Shown here one piece after another: positions 10,560-19,599 of a stretch of 22,025 bases of DNA. A program made the position numbers and the translations under genes. The stretch covers positions 50,733-72,757 of the forward strand of contig NWUY0300011470.1 of NCBI GenBank assembly GCA_004151065.3. The letters run 5' to 3'. Within the stretch, counting starts at the first letter, position 1. The number at the start of each line of letters is the position of its first letter. Source of the DNA: Larix sibirica. Lineage: Eukaryota; Streptophyta; Pinopsida; Pinales; Pinaceae. Below the pieces are notes generated by a model. It worked only from the letters and a program-made list of their open reading frames with translations, searched no databases and was not told the origin of the DNA.

Positions 10560-11890
10560 TGAGCTATCGCAAATGTGACTAAATGAATCTACTTGATTGG
10601 CAGACTTGGTCGAGTTCTTCATCTCCCTTTTGCATGTCCTTTATCTTTTCAACCCATACTAGGGGATGTTATTTGATCAACTTCTTGTTGCAGTCTCTTG
10701 ATATTCTTTGGGATAGCTTCAGATGGGTGCTCGCCTTGCTTAACTATTTGCATCTAGTTTTGTGATATGGCCATAATTTCTTGGGATTGCATAGTTGCTT
10801 CCTATAGTTGTTTGTAGATGCCTTTTGTAATGAATGCAGTGCACTCCAAAACTTGCAATATATGTTCCTTTTTTTTGTTGTTTTGTCGTGCATTCTATGT
10901 GCCAAGTTGGCTTCATATGTTCTTTTCCACTTCCTATTGCAACCAACCTTCTATGTGAGGTAGTTGGGTGTTGGTAGGTAGATATGGAATTGTGGGTCCT
11001 CTTCTTGAATCATTGGCCATACAAGTCTGAATCGGTCCCGAACCGATTCAACTTGATCATGCAACACTTCCTTCTCTCTTTTCAGTGCCTTTATCTCATG
11101 TATATGGCATCGTCAAGTTGAATTTGTAAATTTTTGTTGTTGAGGAACAACTAATCAATGTTTCGTTTTGTTAGAGGGAGACTACTCCCTATATCATTCC
11201 CCAAAATTAAATGTTGTTTGATCGTGTCTTTAGTGAGGACTTGACTTATGTTAGATGGTTGGGAATCATGAGAGTGCAACACCATTGTTGTGTCCAACCA
11301 AGTGAGAGGTTGTGGTAGACCAAGGGTGGTTTTTCTTGTTGGTGGCCTCAATGAGGTCACTATCCATTGGATCCTTACATCCATGCATATCCATTCTTGT
11401 AATTCTATAAAGAGGTACTAGACAATTTTAAAAGTGTTTGACATTCTTCGATTATCAATTATTTATACTTATAGTACTGTGCTAGTTGATAAAATATAAA
11501 TCTTGTTGTTCTTGGGTCCAATTGTTTTTCAGTTCGGAGGTTAAAGATATTGATTTAGCTTGTTCATCACCTTCCTCCCCTCGTTAGGTTTGCTTTTAAC
11601 TTCTATTTTCCTCTTTAGTTTTCTCATGATCTCCCTCAAGTGTACATCTTCCATGTTTTCATATGTTTGCTACACTTCTCTTTCTTCTTTTCCTTTCTTT
11701 TTTATCTCCATGTCATCAGTTGGCTGGTTCACCCCACAAACAAGGTCTTTCCTAGGGTCTTGGTTATTCCCTCCTATGTTTTGTTGTAGCTTTTGGGAGG
11801 CCATATCTTGTTGCAACTCTAATTTTGTAATATTTTTCTCCATAGGTGGCTCTGTCTTTGGTTGTTGTTGTTGTTGAGGGCATTGCACCC
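10560..11890 (-). pseudogene. Q-rich/coiled-coil relic downstream of Gypsy integrase
   Basis: Several broken minus-strand frames look like remains of one protein. 11888-11670 is rich in Q, K and E (MQCPQQQQQPKTEPP at its start). 11100-10980 reads HEIKALKREKEVLHDQVES, then a stretch ending HIYLPTPN. 10760-10600 reads EAIPKNIKRLQQEVDQI, then MQKGDEELDQ after a frameshift. Charged heptad-like runs suggest coiled coils. The relic lies 3' of the integrase on the same strand, so it could be an extra post-integrase ORF as in some plant Gypsy lineages, or the gag of a second element. I do not recognise the family. Confidence 0.4.
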
Positions 11891-12099
11891 TAGTTATGTC
11901 ACATGGATCAACGACTATATGGGTTCTATTGAAAAGGAAATAATCTAATTTCTTTAGATCTAATTAATGACTCAACTTGGGTTTTCTCTTACTCGACCAC
12001 AAAGATAACATTTGGGTTATTTATGATTGACTCATGGCTTGTTCATAAGATTGAAGCTTATTGACTTAAACAAAATATAGTACCAAATCTGAACCTAGG

Positions 12100-12549
12100 T
12101 AACTTAACTTGTGATTGGATGGAAGGGATTCAAGTGAGTGCCATACATCTATTCCTCCCGATGAGTTCCATCTAGTTGATCCAATTTTACTGCTCCTAAG
12201 TCTCATATCTCCACTTTCAAGAAAGGGCCCAACCAATGCATTTGTAGCTTCCCTAGGTTTTTAAGTTATTTACTGTCATAAAGGAGAACCAAATTGCCTT
12301 GTTGATCATTGATATTAGTGTGCCAATCATGCTAAGCCTTGCCTTGACTTCTCTATATCTTGGTGATATTGTGCTATGAATGCGTGTTCTTCAAGCTCCA
12401 TTAAATCCTTTAGTTGAATCTGAATTTACTCTTCATTAGGCATTTTGGTTGCTTGAACTATAAACATGCTCAACATAATGAACTCGGTCCACACCATTGC
12501 TTCCCTTACATAGAATAATTGAATGCCATGTGCTTTGTAAGTCTCTTCA
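12100..12549 (-). pseudogene. Gypsy integrase C-terminal part (core end plus GPY/F-type domain)
   Basis: The minus strand reads IQLFYVREAMVWTEFIM, then IVQATKM, then LKDLMELEEHAFIAQYHQDI, then NLVLLYDSK, LGKLQMHWLGPFLKVEI, DLGAVKLDQLDGTHREE and YGTHLNPFH. These follow the order of the plant Ty3/Gypsy integrase C-terminus (TPFxLVYGxEA..., LELEExR, DLVLLYDSK, MHWLGPF). The GPF lies at 12229-12221. Stops and frameshifts interrupt it at least six times. It is the continuation of the integrase at 13573-14170 after the inserted LTR is set aside. Without insertions, integrase helps join element DNA to the chromosome. Confidence 0.85.
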
Positions 12550-13572
12550 TGGTATTCCGGTGATGCAACCCGGTTAGGCCACTGGTCATAGTACGTAGAC
12601 AGACAACACAAACACACAAGGGAAAACAGAAACTCAAAGGGTCGAGAAAATGTGCCAGTACTCATTCAACTATTTAAATAACTTACAAAATATGTACATT
12701 TGCCAGGGTACTCCCCAAACATGGAGTCTTAATAATCAACCCCGGATCTCAATCTCAGGCAATTTTTCAGTAATATCACATTTCAGCTAGCTTCCTTTTT
12801 CTTTTCTTGCTAACCCTTTTGTTCTTCGTCTGTGAACTCTAGTTTTTTTCCTTATTCTTGCGCTCTCTTCTTCCTCTAGAGGCTTCTTCTTGAATCTCTC
12901 CACCGCCTTTTCTTTTCTAGAAGTTTCCTTACGCTACCCACATCTTCTTCTCTCTAGCTCATTAAAATATTGTCTTTTCAAATTAATAGAATTAAATGAG
13001 AAATCCTGCTAAGATCTTTGATCTTAGCCAAAACCAGGCCTTAATTGTATAGTTAATGGTCGTCAAAATCATCCATCAATTTCTATACAAATTATAGTAA
13101 ATTCCATGATTTGCTCTTCCCTCGGACCCTCTCTGTTCATCGGCTCCTCAACCTTATCGAGAACCTTCATTACTCAACTGTTCTATTCGGTAGCTCCGTC
13201 CCATCGGACTTTCCCAAAATCCTATTTTTGATACAATTCTTCCGAGACCATTGGATCTGATATGTCGAATCTCGCTCTTCAAATCCTCTCTCGTGCCTTG
13301 CATCCTATGTCAGATATTTTCTCCAATGGCTCACCTCCGATGGGGAAACCTCGACGCCGTCAAGTCCAATACATTTCGGGCTTCGCTTCTCGGCTTTTCC
13401 TGTACACACGTTATCACCACAATCCTCCAATACATTACTTCTGATACATCGAATTCTGATATGTCAAAAACCCACTCTTCATTGGAACCTTCCACTCGTA
13501 CGTTTGGATGCCAAATTCGACGGCTAACCCCCATTGAGGTACATTCGATAGCCTCGGACCGATGTTTCTACA
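12550..13572 (-). mobile_element. Probable solo LTR (about 1.0 kb) inserted in integrase
   Basis: Integrase homology stops at WAYWMM (just past 13573) and resumes with a segment matching RLTxHxxFQL at about 12545, so the DNA between was inserted. Read on the minus strand, the insert starts TGTAGAAACATCGG and ends GGAATACCA, the TG...CA ends of an LTR. It has no coding domain, a purine-rich run at about 12990-12790, and TTTGTAAGTTATTTAAATAG-type sequence toward its 3' part. The flanks share only TCA, so the target-site duplication is not convincingly resolved. A DNA transposon or MITE is the alternative. The open frames at 13251-13616 are inside it and are not genes. Confidence 0.6.
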
Positions 13573-14170
13573 TCATCCAGTATGCCCACATTACTTTTGG
13601 TATCCTCTCATTATAGTCGTTCGTGTTGACTACACATAAATTAGTAAGATTGATTTATAATAACTTATTGAATGCCTCCATTGTTTTATTAACCTAGGTA
13701 TGGCACGAGCTATTGGTATGATGTTGAATCATGGACTCCCTAGTCAAGGTATCGATGGTGTGGCAAAATTTCCACCTTGGTTCATGGTTAACCATTTGGG
13801 GAATCCAAATCGAGACACAATATTCTCAAAACTGAATCAGGTTATCGTTTTTGTTTTATAGTATTTGGTCAACGCGACCTATACCCATCTGGTAAGGTAG
13901 TTGCACGGTAGTTGGTATGATGTTGAATCATGGACTCCCTAGTCAAGGTATCGATGGTGTGGCAAAATTTCCACCCATTGGGGAATCCAAATCGAGACAC
14001 AACATTCTCAAAACTGAATTAGGTTATCGTTTTTGTGCTTTAGTATTTGGTCAACGTGACCTATACCCATCTGGTAAGGTAGTTGCACGGTGGTTGGTAG
14101 CTATGATGATGTAACATGTACTTGAATGTCATGTTGACAAGTTTATGGGCCAAATAAAATATATTGTCCA
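13573..14170 (-). pseudogene. Gypsy integrase catalytic core, dead
   Basis: In order on the minus strand: FEKWTIYFIWPINL (the first catalytic aspartate of W-x-I-D-F is Tyr at 14161-14159), YLTRWV, FENVVSRFGFP, WLTMNQGGNF (the second aspartate is Asn at 13782-13780), IDTLTRESMIQHH, TMEAFNKLL (glutamate kept at 13678-13676), LTNLCVVNTNDYNERIPKV and MWAYWMM. This is the D,D-35-E retroviral-type integrase fold of plant Ty3/Gypsy elements. Two of three catalytic residues are lost and there are many stops. A 199-bp internal tandem duplication further breaks it, and the solo LTR interrupts its end. Confidence 0.85.
13713..14092. repeat. 199-bp tandem duplication inside integrase core
   Basis: TTGGTATGATGTTGAATC begins at 13713 and at 13912, and the two units match nearly perfectly through GTAGTTGCACGGT. 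Unit one holds an extra 18 bp (TTGGTTCATGGTTAACCA region, 13776-13795) that carries the mutated second aspartate. Unit two lacks it. A third partial start, TTGGTAG, lies at 14094. High identity means the duplication is much younger than the decay of the element. Confidence 0.92.
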
Positions 14171-14600
14171 TTTCTCAAAGGCTAGCAGTGCTACTAATGG
14201 ATGTAGGGGTAGTTCATCTCTCCTTCAGTGTCTTCCTATGCTTTGACACACATCACAAGATTTAGCACATGTTTTAGCATACCTAAATACAATTGGCCAC
14301 TGGAGACCTTCTTAGAGTACTTTCTTAGTAGTGGCATTCCCACTAACGTGCCCACCTACTACACCATCGTGGCACCCATAAGATATTAGCATGCTCATGT
14401 TCTACTGGCACATCCACTAATAATCTTGTCAGTTCCCACCTCGTACAACTGTCTTGCTACCAATTGATAATCTATTGCTTGGACCACCGATTATTTCTTT
14501 TGGACTGTCGAGTAATCATATGGTGCCATAATTGTGGTGAGAAAAGTGGCAATGTTGCCTAAGTAATCTGGTATTGCCTCTATCCTAAAGAGAGATGATT
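14171..14600 (-). pseudogene. Gypsy integrase N-terminal HHCC zinc-finger region
   Basis: The minus strand reads FRIEAIPDYLGNIATFLTT, DYQLVARQLYEVGTDKII, then in another frame CHDGVVGGHVSGNATTKKVL and KSCDVCQSIGRH, then RRDELPLHPL. The two histidines (14371-14369 and 14350-14348) and the CxxC pair (14257-14246) form the HHCC zinc-binding site at the start of retroelement integrases. The tether between RNase H and the finger is present in the usual order. Frameshifts and stops show it is inactive. Confidence 0.82.
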
Positions 14601-15190
14601 TTGGCAATTGATCATCTAGTGATCATCTTGCTTCATCAGTTTCCATTCTCGATGGGTGGTCTGGATTGAAATTTGACTTCTTAAGATTCACTATGACTTC
14701 AAAGTAAAACCCTTTGAACAACAACAACCATCTCCAAATCCTCCCTTCCAGTACAAACGTGTTCAATAGATACTTTAGAGTTGAATGGTTTGTGAAGAAA
14801 TTGAAATTCACTCCTAGCAGGTAGTCACTCTAAAATTCTATAGTGAGTATACCATGGCTAGCCCCTCTATCTCAGTAGTTGTATACATATGCTCTACTTT
14901 TGATAACATCCTGCTGGAAAAATAGACTGGGTGGTCCAACTTTCCCTTAGGTTACGCTAGGATGGCCCCCAACACAATTCCAAAAGCATCAACGTGTATG
15001 TGTAACTCAATATTATAGTCAGGGAATACTAGTACAGGGGCACTAAATAGTTTTTCTTTTAGTAGATTTAAGGACCTTTGGCATTGAATCTCTCAATGGA
15101 AATCTTTAGTCTTCTTGAGAAGTCATTTCATAGAGGTGGTAATGGATGCATATACCTTTATGAACCAGTGGTAGTATTTGGTGTGGCCCT
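14601..15190 (-). pseudogene. Gypsy reverse transcriptase end and RNase H
   Basis: From 15190 the minus strand reads GHTKYYHWFIKVYASITT, LLKKTKDF, LKEKLFSAPVLVFPDY, LHIHVDAFGIVLGAILA, LDHPVYFSSRMLS, TTTEIEGLAMVYSL, then a clean frame with FFTNHSTLKYL, GRIWRWLLLFKGFYFEVIV and NPDHPSR. This is the RT tail (GHTxYYRxFI) followed by RNase H, which removes the RNA strand during reverse transcription. The D of VDA, the E of EIEG and the D of PDH are kept, but the FTDH aspartate is Asn (14790-14788). Everything upstream (gag, protease, most of RT) is missing past 15190. Confidence 0.87.
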
Positions 15191-16092
15191 GTTGAAATTT
15201 CATTTACACAAAGCAACTAATGCAAATATGAAAATTCACCTTCTTTAAAGAAGGTTCCTCAGATCTTAACCCTAAATTTTTCATCCTTTAGGACTGCTAT
15301 AAATTAATATGTAAAACAACAACGAAACAATCACAATAATTCACTTTTAACAGCCCCAAAATTCATGGCAATTCAAGAATCAAATATACTAATCATTCCA
15401 ATGAGTTTCCATCCCTCTAGGGCAACTTCACATGCATAAACCATATCTAAAAACTATTTTTATACAACATATATAATAGAAAACACAATAACAATAGATG
15501 GTTGCATTATTATCTTCAATCTTAGTGTTAAGTCCCTTAACAATTTCATCTTAGGCATGTCAAAGCAGCAAGACAACTAATAGATGCTTAATGGATAGTA
15601 CATACATATCATAGCCTCATGTCAAGGTTAAGAAAAAATCCAACCATCCAATATGCCCTAGTTCCCTCAAACACTATCCTCCTCATCTTCTTCCCCAAAT
15701 ACATCCAAGGGTTTCCAAACCCCAATCTATAGCCTCCAAGGGATGAAATCCTAACCCTAGAATCCCTAACCCTAATCTATATATTTCTTGACATTTTTAC
15801 CATTACCATATACCATACACTAATATATAATCTTGGATTGTTACAATTTTTCAACCAAAATATTTCATTATTATTGTTCAATAACCAAAAGATCTCATCA
15901 TTATTGTTCGATGTCGTTTTATTGATATTTGCAATCTCTAATTTGTGATCAATTTTATTGTCATTATTTTGTTGTTGAAGCCGAAGAACTCTGAAACTTG
16001 ACATTCGAAATAATGAAATTTAAAGGGACCATTCAAGAAAATGAGATTTGCATCTATTTTTATCCAAATGAGACTGAAAACTACATAAACAT
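15190..16092. other. LTR-like sequence that truncates the Gypsy element; no gene
   Basis: At 15190 the Gypsy homology ends abruptly at a TGTTGAAATTTC, a typical LTR 5' end on the plus strand. The following several hundred bases have no coding domain. CCTAACCCTAGAATCCCTAACCCTAA at 15751-15775 resembles degenerate plant telomere-type or leader motifs often seen in plant transcripts and LTRs. The other end of the insertion was not identified, and no missing RT sequence reappears to its right. The minus-strand frame 16004-15777 is Asn-rich low complexity and not a supported gene. Confidence 0.4.
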
Positions 16093-16515
16093 TGAATTAG
16101 CAAATCAAATATTAATTCATGAGTAAAGTACAATTAAAAAGCAAAGAGCTCTTAGTGATGTATATGATGTTCAGGACTTACAAATATCAATTAACTAGTA
16201 TAAGTACACAACTCAATTCAACGTTACAACTATGTATAAAGAAGAATTTACATAATTTTAGGGTCACGAGGTTGATGGGTCATGTCCCTTCATTGGGATG
16301 TGACACTTCATTAATTATTTAATTAGTATCGTTGTTTATTAATTGATGTTTAGATATATATTATGTTCATTATTAGATTGCAATGTTGTTGTAGCTTTTT
16401 AATTTATGCAATTAAATGTTCATTATATATATATTTTTTGTCAACAATGTAATTTTTAATTTTTCTTCATGGTAGTGGACGTTGTAACTTGATTTTCTTC
16501 ACGATGTTGTAGTTA

Positions 16516-16524
16516 CTCCCTTGA
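16516..16524 (-). other. Polypurine tract of the TRIM element
   Basis: TCAAGGGAG on the minus strand directly precedes the 3' LTR, which begins TAACTACAAC. The expected TG start reads TA, consistent with a single transition. The tract would prime plus-strand synthesis during reverse transcription. Confidence 0.6.
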
Positions 16525-16714
16525 CAGAAAATCTGAACAGACAAAAATTCTAAACTTTTGATGGTCAAATCCCCAATTGTGGTCAATGATTAGTAATTCA
16601 AAGAAACTCTGAAATTGTGTGGCCAAAGGCCCGAGTTGAGGTCAAAGACCTGGACTTAGAGAAGCTCTAAAATATTGGGACCAAAAGTTTGAATCAACGA
16701 AATGACCCAAAAGG

Positions 16715-16726
16715 GCTTTGATACCA
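16715..16726 (-). other. Primer binding site (initiator Met-tRNA type)
   Basis: TGGTATCAAAGC on the minus strand differs by one base from TGGTATCAGAGC, the complement of the plant initiator-methionine tRNA 3' end that primes many plant LTR elements. It starts three bases after the CA end of the 5' LTR (16731-16730), which is the expected spacing. Confidence 0.8.
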
Positions 16727-16920
16727 ATCTGATGAATAGTTCCTATTCATACAGTAAATAACAACCTTAAATAGGCTAGGTAGCATTGATCCATACAGGG
16801 CAATAAATATATATATTAAAATGAATGATAAATGATATATTACAATGACCTGCGTGTTGATATATATACACATTGGCAGGTCACAAGGTTGATGGGTCAT
16901 GTTTAGGATGTGACACTTCA

Positions 16921-17018
16921 TTAATTATTATTATTATTATTATTATTATTATTGATGTTCACACACACACACACATATATATATTATGTTCATTACATTA
17001 TTATTATTATTATTATTT
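16921..17018. repeat. Microsatellites (ATT)n, (AC)n, (AT)n, (ATT)n
   Basis: Consecutive simple repeats occur at 16921-16953 (ATT), 16960-16974 (AC), 16974-16984 (AT) and 16996-17018 (ATT). Another ATT run lies at 17144-17161. They lie in the right LTR of the TRIM element. The left LTR has only short ATTAATTATTTAATT at the same place, so they expanded after insertion. They explain the spurious open frame with an isoleucine run on the plus strand. Confidence 0.92.
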
Positions 17019-17129
17019 AATTAGTCTTGGATCAGGCTATCTCAATTTGAACTTCTGTGGCACTGGGCACTCATGGTTTCCTTGGAAAAAATCCGATGTA
17101 TTTTGATTTTCAAGATGACTTTTACCTCA

Positions 17130-18000
17130 TAATTATTTTATGACTATTATTATTATTATTTGATGTTTACATATATATTAATTTCTACATTTAAATAACA
17201 GCTTTGTTTAGTTGAGATCATAAGGACAACAATATCCTAGGGTTTGGAATTTTCACACCTTAAAGGCCATATAATAGCTGCTAAAGAAGGGCTTCAGAGA
17301 CATACGGGACTCTCTTGTGTTCCTTTGGCTCTCAATAAATCAAATGCATTGCCAAACATTGAACCTGTGATTTTTACCGTCATTGTAGAAAGTAAGAAAA
17401 AGATGATATGCATAATTCTTAGTAACACATAATTTCACTTAAAAGTGTCCCAGCAGTAGTTGAAAACAGGTAATTGCAAGAGTCATGCAGGGTATACTTT
17501 CACTGAAATAAACCCTTTAGAATATAGATAGTAAGCCCCGACATATGGAACAACAAAAAAACAATGCTTTAGAAGTCAAGAAGTAAAAGCACCGTGAAAA
17601 AACCTGCGTTCATAGAATCTGATGGTTAATAAAATCATTGTTTTAAACTTTGAAGTAAACTGTTGCTGGATTCCGCATGTCAATTATTAGAGTTAAAACA
17701 TTGAATGGGCATGGAAACATTAGAGCAATGAGATGAGATGGAAGTTACTTAAAAAATGATAAATTATATAAATCCAATCATTTGCACAATCACCTGAGCA
17801 TGCCATCTATGTGAAGAGAACAATATTGCAAAAATCCAGAGGTGAGAAAAAAATGCGCCTTGTACGACAGGATCAAGCAAAGAACAAGGATGCCACATTG
17901 ATCAAGTGTGGATTCATGGAAACTATCAACTGAGGCACACTACCTAAAATGCAATCTTCCAGAGAAACTTAGAAGGTCTGGATTCTGGATAAGCCCCCGC
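17130..18000. other. Gene flank 3' of VPS9A, one weak exon candidate
   Basis: This lies downstream of the VPS9A stop on the minus strand. Most of it shows no coding signal. A short minus-strand stretch, 17364-17294, is open, preceded by CACAG and ends in TGA, with residues SMFGNAFDLLRAKGTQES. It could be a terminal exon of an unknown transcript, but it is too short to claim. Confidence 0.3.
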
Positions 18001-18388
18001 TCACTTCCCCCGCTCCCTCTCCTCCTCCCATCCCTCACTAAAAATTTCTAATCGCTGAAAGAGAAAGCTCAATACATCAAAGCACATCATTTTCTATGAA
18101 TCCCCAATATCCTTTTTATGGTTGGAGATTACTTCAGAGAAAGCTGCCTCTGAAGAAGTTGGAGACTTGGGTGAAACGTTGTCCAAATCAGAAGCTAACA
18201 ATGCACCCTTGCCACTTGAATCCTTTCTGGTAACCTCTATTCTGGTACTGATTTCAGGCATACTAACATTGCCCTGTCTCTGTTTTCTGAGCCTTCACTA
18301 CTTGGGAGATCCTTTTCAGCTGTGAGTAGGAGAGTACCAAGATAATCTGATTCTGTACCCCAAAATGCCACCTTTATGAAAATGCTGT
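18001..18388 (-). other. Probable 3' UTR or alternative 3' coding region of VPS9A
   Basis: Immediately after the VPS9A stop (18391-18389), the minus strand remains less AT-rich than the flank. From an ATG at about 18261 it runs open for about 55 codons (MPEISTRIEVTRKDSSG at its start, Ser-rich) to a TAG at about 18096. This may simply be 3' UTR. The open, serine-rich composition resembles the disordered VPS9A tail, and known VPS9A tails are longer than the one here, so a spliced alternative end is possible. The long polypurine run on the minus strand at about 18035-18000 marks its far side. Confidence 0.4.
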
Positions 18389-19207
18389 CTAATTTTCAGC
18401 ACAATGTTCATGTTCTGGTACTATGCAATCTTTATTCAATATGGATGAGCTTGAAACTAATTCAATTTCTTTATCCTGTTGATTTCTTGCTTGCTGTGAA
18501 CCATCAGAATCTGCCTTCCCGATGACAAATGAAGCTTTCGCTTTGAGTGATAATAATGCTTCGACAGCTTTAGAAAGTGACACATATTTCAAAACAAGTT
18601 CTTTATAAGAATTTAGCAATGATTCAACATCTTGTATCCGCAGATCCCCAGCACTTGTATACAAAAATGGATACTCCCTAGCGAGTTGGCCAGTACGATC
18701 TGCATGCAAAACAGCACTGGCCCCTTTGCTTTCTAGCTTTACTACCGACATGTTTTCTGCGTCAAAGTTGTTTATTCCTTCATTGTTTTTGTTAGGTGCT
18801 AGAAAACTTGTTTCCATTATCTGGCCATAGCCATCTTCACTTATTTCGGTCTGAAGCTCTTCACTATGAAGAGATAGCGTACTTTCTGATTTTTCTCTTC
18901 GATTTAAATTCAATTCCCGTACCTTAAGAGCATTTGCATCTGTCATAGAAGACACTGTTTCTAACAAGAAATCACCTGTATGATAGTCTGCATGTAATGA
19001 TGAATCATTCGAAGACAACTTTGCGGCCTGCATGCTCCTTTCAAATTCTTCCTTGTCCATTGAAAGAGACCCAGCATCCAAATCTGCAATGAAGGACTCG
19101 GCAGAAACCAAATTTGTAAAGTAGTAGGCAGCTTCTGACACAAGCCGTGATTGTTGTCTGTATCGTTGAATATATAAAAGATTCGAATGAAGTAAAGGAG
19201 GATTCGC
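18389..19207 (-). CDS. VPS9A: VPS9A-like Rab5/RABF guanine-nucleotide exchange factor, last exon (partial gene)
   Basis: VPS9A activates endosomal Rab5-type GTPases in plants by GDP release, acting in endocytic and vacuolar trafficking. This exon encodes 272 residues. Residues 1-65 are the end of the VPS9 domain: ANPPLLHSNLLYIQRYR, then EAAYYFTNL and SAESFIADLDA. The Tyr28 and Thr31 of YYFT correspond to the Tyr/Thr pair needed for exchange in Rabex-5. Residues 66-175 are Ser/Glu-rich and look disordered. Near 180-220 comes EYPFLYTSAGDLRIQDVE and LLNSYKELVLKYVSLSK, a conserved C-terminal block of plant VPS9A. Arabidopsis VPS9A, as I recall it, has the same two blocks and a longer tail. The exon starts after CAG at 19210-19208, in phase 0. 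The catalytic Asp/Pro region (ADEFLP in known members) must be in upstream exons not in view. The frame is fully open, unlike the transposon relics nearby. Confidence 0.9.
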   Translation of the reverse strand, partial: ANPPLLHSNLLYIQRYRQQSRLVSEAAYYFTNLVSAESFIADLDAGSLSMDKEEFERSMQAAKLSSNDSSLHADYHTGDFLLETVSSMTDANALKVRELNLNRREKSESTLSLHSEELQTEISEDGYGQIMETSFLAPNKNNEGINNFDAENMSVVKLESKGASAVLHADRTGQLAREYPFLYTSAGDLRIQDVESLLNSYKELVLKYVSLSKAVEALLSLKAKASFVIGKADSDGSQQARNQQDKEIELVSSSSILNKDCIVPEHEHCAEN

Positions 19208-19599
19208 CTGTATACGGTATCAATGTCAATCCCTTATAATCAGTTCTCATAGAAAGACCATTAAAAGTGAAATCAACTTGAGAGAATTTTATTTTATCAG
19301 TTCAAAAGAAGAAATACATACATATCATCTTAATCAATAGCTAAGTCAATTCAGAAAGAAAGAACACAAAAACAAAAACAAACAATACAAGGATGGAAAT
19401 AATTTATCAGGATGTTAACTAATGGTTCCTTGTTGACACTTAGATCTATTATATTTTCTTTTCATTCTTCAACTGTTTTTTATTTGTGTAAGCAAACTTT
19501 GATTGTGCTTTCTTAGGCGAAAAAAATTCTTTTCCAATTTTTTATTTTATTTTTGGACTTCATTTTTAATATCTTGAATTTTTTGTTTTTTTTCTTTAC
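19208..19599 (-). other. Presumed VPS9A intron, 3' end with acceptor
   Basis: The splice acceptor TATACAG (AG at 19209-19208) precedes the first ANPP codon. The protein match stops exactly there, because known VPS9A proteins have IK before ANPPQ and the minus-strand sequence here does not encode it. I see no upstream VPS9A exon anywhere to the right in the window, so this intron seems to be at least about 2.8 kb, with transposons inside. Confidence 0.7.

Larger units (their letters stand above)
16093..17129 (-). mobile_element. TRIM-type miniature LTR retrotransposon
   Basis: Two directly repeated LTRs flank only about 214 bp of non-coding DNA. The plus-strand left copy (16093-16515) and right copy (16730 to about 17129) share GGTCAC.AGGTTGATGGGTCATG and GGATGTGACACTTCATTAATTA at an offset of 617 bp. 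They also share weaker matches to both ends, including TTGATTTTC near the right ends. On the minus strand the right copy is the 5' LTR and ends CATCA. Three bases later comes TGGTATCAAAGC, and before the 3' LTR lies CAAGGGAG. No protein is encoded, so movement would need enzymes from another element. The outer target-site duplication was not found. Confidence 0.78.

Noticed and set aside
11560-11877. 105-codon plus-strand open frame rich in F, S and C
   Set aside because: It is the complement of a Q/K-rich minus-strand relic in the Gypsy context. The composition is what an antisense reading of such a region gives.
13251-13616. 121-codon plus-strand open frame
   Set aside because: It lies wholly inside the proposed solo LTR and has no recognisable domain.
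15751-15775. CCTAACCCTAGAATCCCTAACCCTAA, like an interstitial telomere repeat
   Set aside because: Only about three imperfect units. Such motifs are common in plant leaders and LTRs, and the position inside LTR-like DNA explains it better.
16873-17106. Plus-strand open frame with a poly-isoleucine run
   Set aside because: It is created by the ATT microsatellite in a TRIM LTR.
18122-18325. 67-codon plus-strand open frame
   Set aside because: Antisense to the region following the VPS9A stop, with no motif. The minus strand is the more plausible transcript.
18961-19250. Two alternate-frame open stretches on the minus strand over the VPS9A exon
   Set aside because: The VPS9A frame has clear family homology, and the others are overlapping shadows. 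The one reaching 19250 crosses the splice acceptor.
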